In this document: one piece after another, positions 13,775 through 14,194 of the stretch
How the letters are laid out: each line of letters starts with the position of its first letter
Position numbering within the stretch: position 1 is the first letter of the stretch
The notes under the pieces: generated by a model
What the model was told of the DNA's origin: nothing
Databases searched by the model: none
The model's input: the letters and a program-made list of their open reading frames with translations, nothing else
Program-made: the position numbers and the translations under genes
Origin: JAAYJM01 sp964499465
GTDB lineage: Bacteria > Bacteroidota > Ignavibacteria > Kapaibacteriales > UBA2268
NCBI GenBank assembly: GCA_964499465.1
Contig: CAZCLJ010000102.1
Span: forward strand, 1 to 14,194
Reading direction: 5' to 3'
DNA length: 14,194 nt

Positions 13775-13977
13775 CAATGACGAATGACGAATAACGAATG
13801 ACCAAAAACCATAAACCAATGACGAATGACGAATGACGAATGACCAAAAACCATAAACCAATGACGAATGACGAATGACCAAAAACCATAAACCAATGAC
13901 GAATGACGAATGACCAAAAACCATAAACCATAAACCAATGACGAATGACGAATGACCAAAAACCATAAACCATAAAC
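13775..13977. repeat. Five-unit 35/42-bp tandem repeat built from heptads
   Basis: Units begin at 13775, 13817, 13859, 13894 and 13936. Four are 42 bp and the third is 35 bp. Each has two to four AATGACG-type heptads followed by ACCAAAAACCATAAAC, with an extra CATAAAC in units 4 and 5. Lengths change in steps of 7 nt, consistent with slippage of heptamers. The open frames on the minus strand are repeat artefacts. Confidence 0.9.
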
Positions 13978-14194
13978 GGAAAAATTGGGAATTGGAGATT
14001 CGTCATTAGTCATTAGTCATTAGTAAAAGAAATAATACTAATTGTCAATGACTAATGACTAATGACTAGTGATTAGTGATTAGTGATAAATTACTGAAAG
14101 CCGATAGCTGATTGCTGACAGCTGACAGACGATTACCGAAAACCATAAACTATGAACCATAAACGGAAAAATTGGGAATTTGTTATTTGTCATT
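13978..14194. repeat. Mixed heptad repeats to the window end
   Basis: GTCATTA x3 at about 14003-14024 is followed by the opposite orientation (AATGACT x3, then GTGATTA x3) at about 14046-14085, giving an imperfect inverted repeat. GCTGA-type repeats follow at 14107-14128. The block CATAAACGGAAAAATTGGGAA occurs at both 13971 and 14158. I see no gene here. Confidence 0.75.

Noticed and set aside
13741..14013. Three overlapping minus-strand open frames (70-90 codons)
   Set aside because: All are translations of the AATGACG/ACCATAAAC tandem repeat in different frames, with low-complexity products.

Overview
The window is AT-rich and contains no rRNA, tRNA or other marker gene, so the taxon cannot be fixed. 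Weak ribosome binding sites, low GC, a class I (anaerobe-type) hybrid cluster protein and intergenic DNA full of heptanucleotide repeats and small palindromes suggest an anaerobic or facultative member of the Bacteroidota/Ignavibacteriota/Chlorobiota assemblage. This is an inference.

Layout. 1-244: short tandem repeats and a palindrome. 245-1864 (+): a DUF4143-type AAA ATPase, followed 15 nt later by a small cupin. 1865-2675: no gene, with several palindromic repeats. 2676-4307 (+): hcp (hybrid cluster protein), ended by a strong terminator. 4576-11376 (-): five tightly packed genes transcribed leftward in the order dndC, dndD, dndE fused to a HerA/FtsK-like ATPase, a GIY-YIG-fold protein, and a DGQHR (DndB-like) protein, followed by a hairpin terminator. 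11377-12453: no gene, with a cluster of different palindromes and a 13 x 21-bp minisatellite. 12454-13644 (+): a protein with a helical N-terminal region and two fibronectin-III-like domains. 13645-14194: heptad-based tandem repeats forming part of a large imperfect palindrome.

The main system is a variant DNA phosphorothioation (Dnd) operon. DndC (PP-loop plus Fe-S cysteines), DndD (SMC/Rad50-like ATPase) and DndE (nicked-DNA-binding fold) are the known sulfur-insertion core. DndA, the cysteine desulfurase, is absent from the window, so a chromosomal IscS/SufS-type enzyme may supply sulfur. The usual restriction partners DndF, DndG and DndH are also absent. In their place the operon has a HerA-like motor fused directly to DndE and a GIY-YIG nuclease-like protein. 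The hypothesis is that modification, DNA translocation and cleavage are combined in a compact five-gene module, with the DGQHR protein at the distal end probably acting as regulator. I cannot search databases, so how far this arrangement has already been described is unknown to me.
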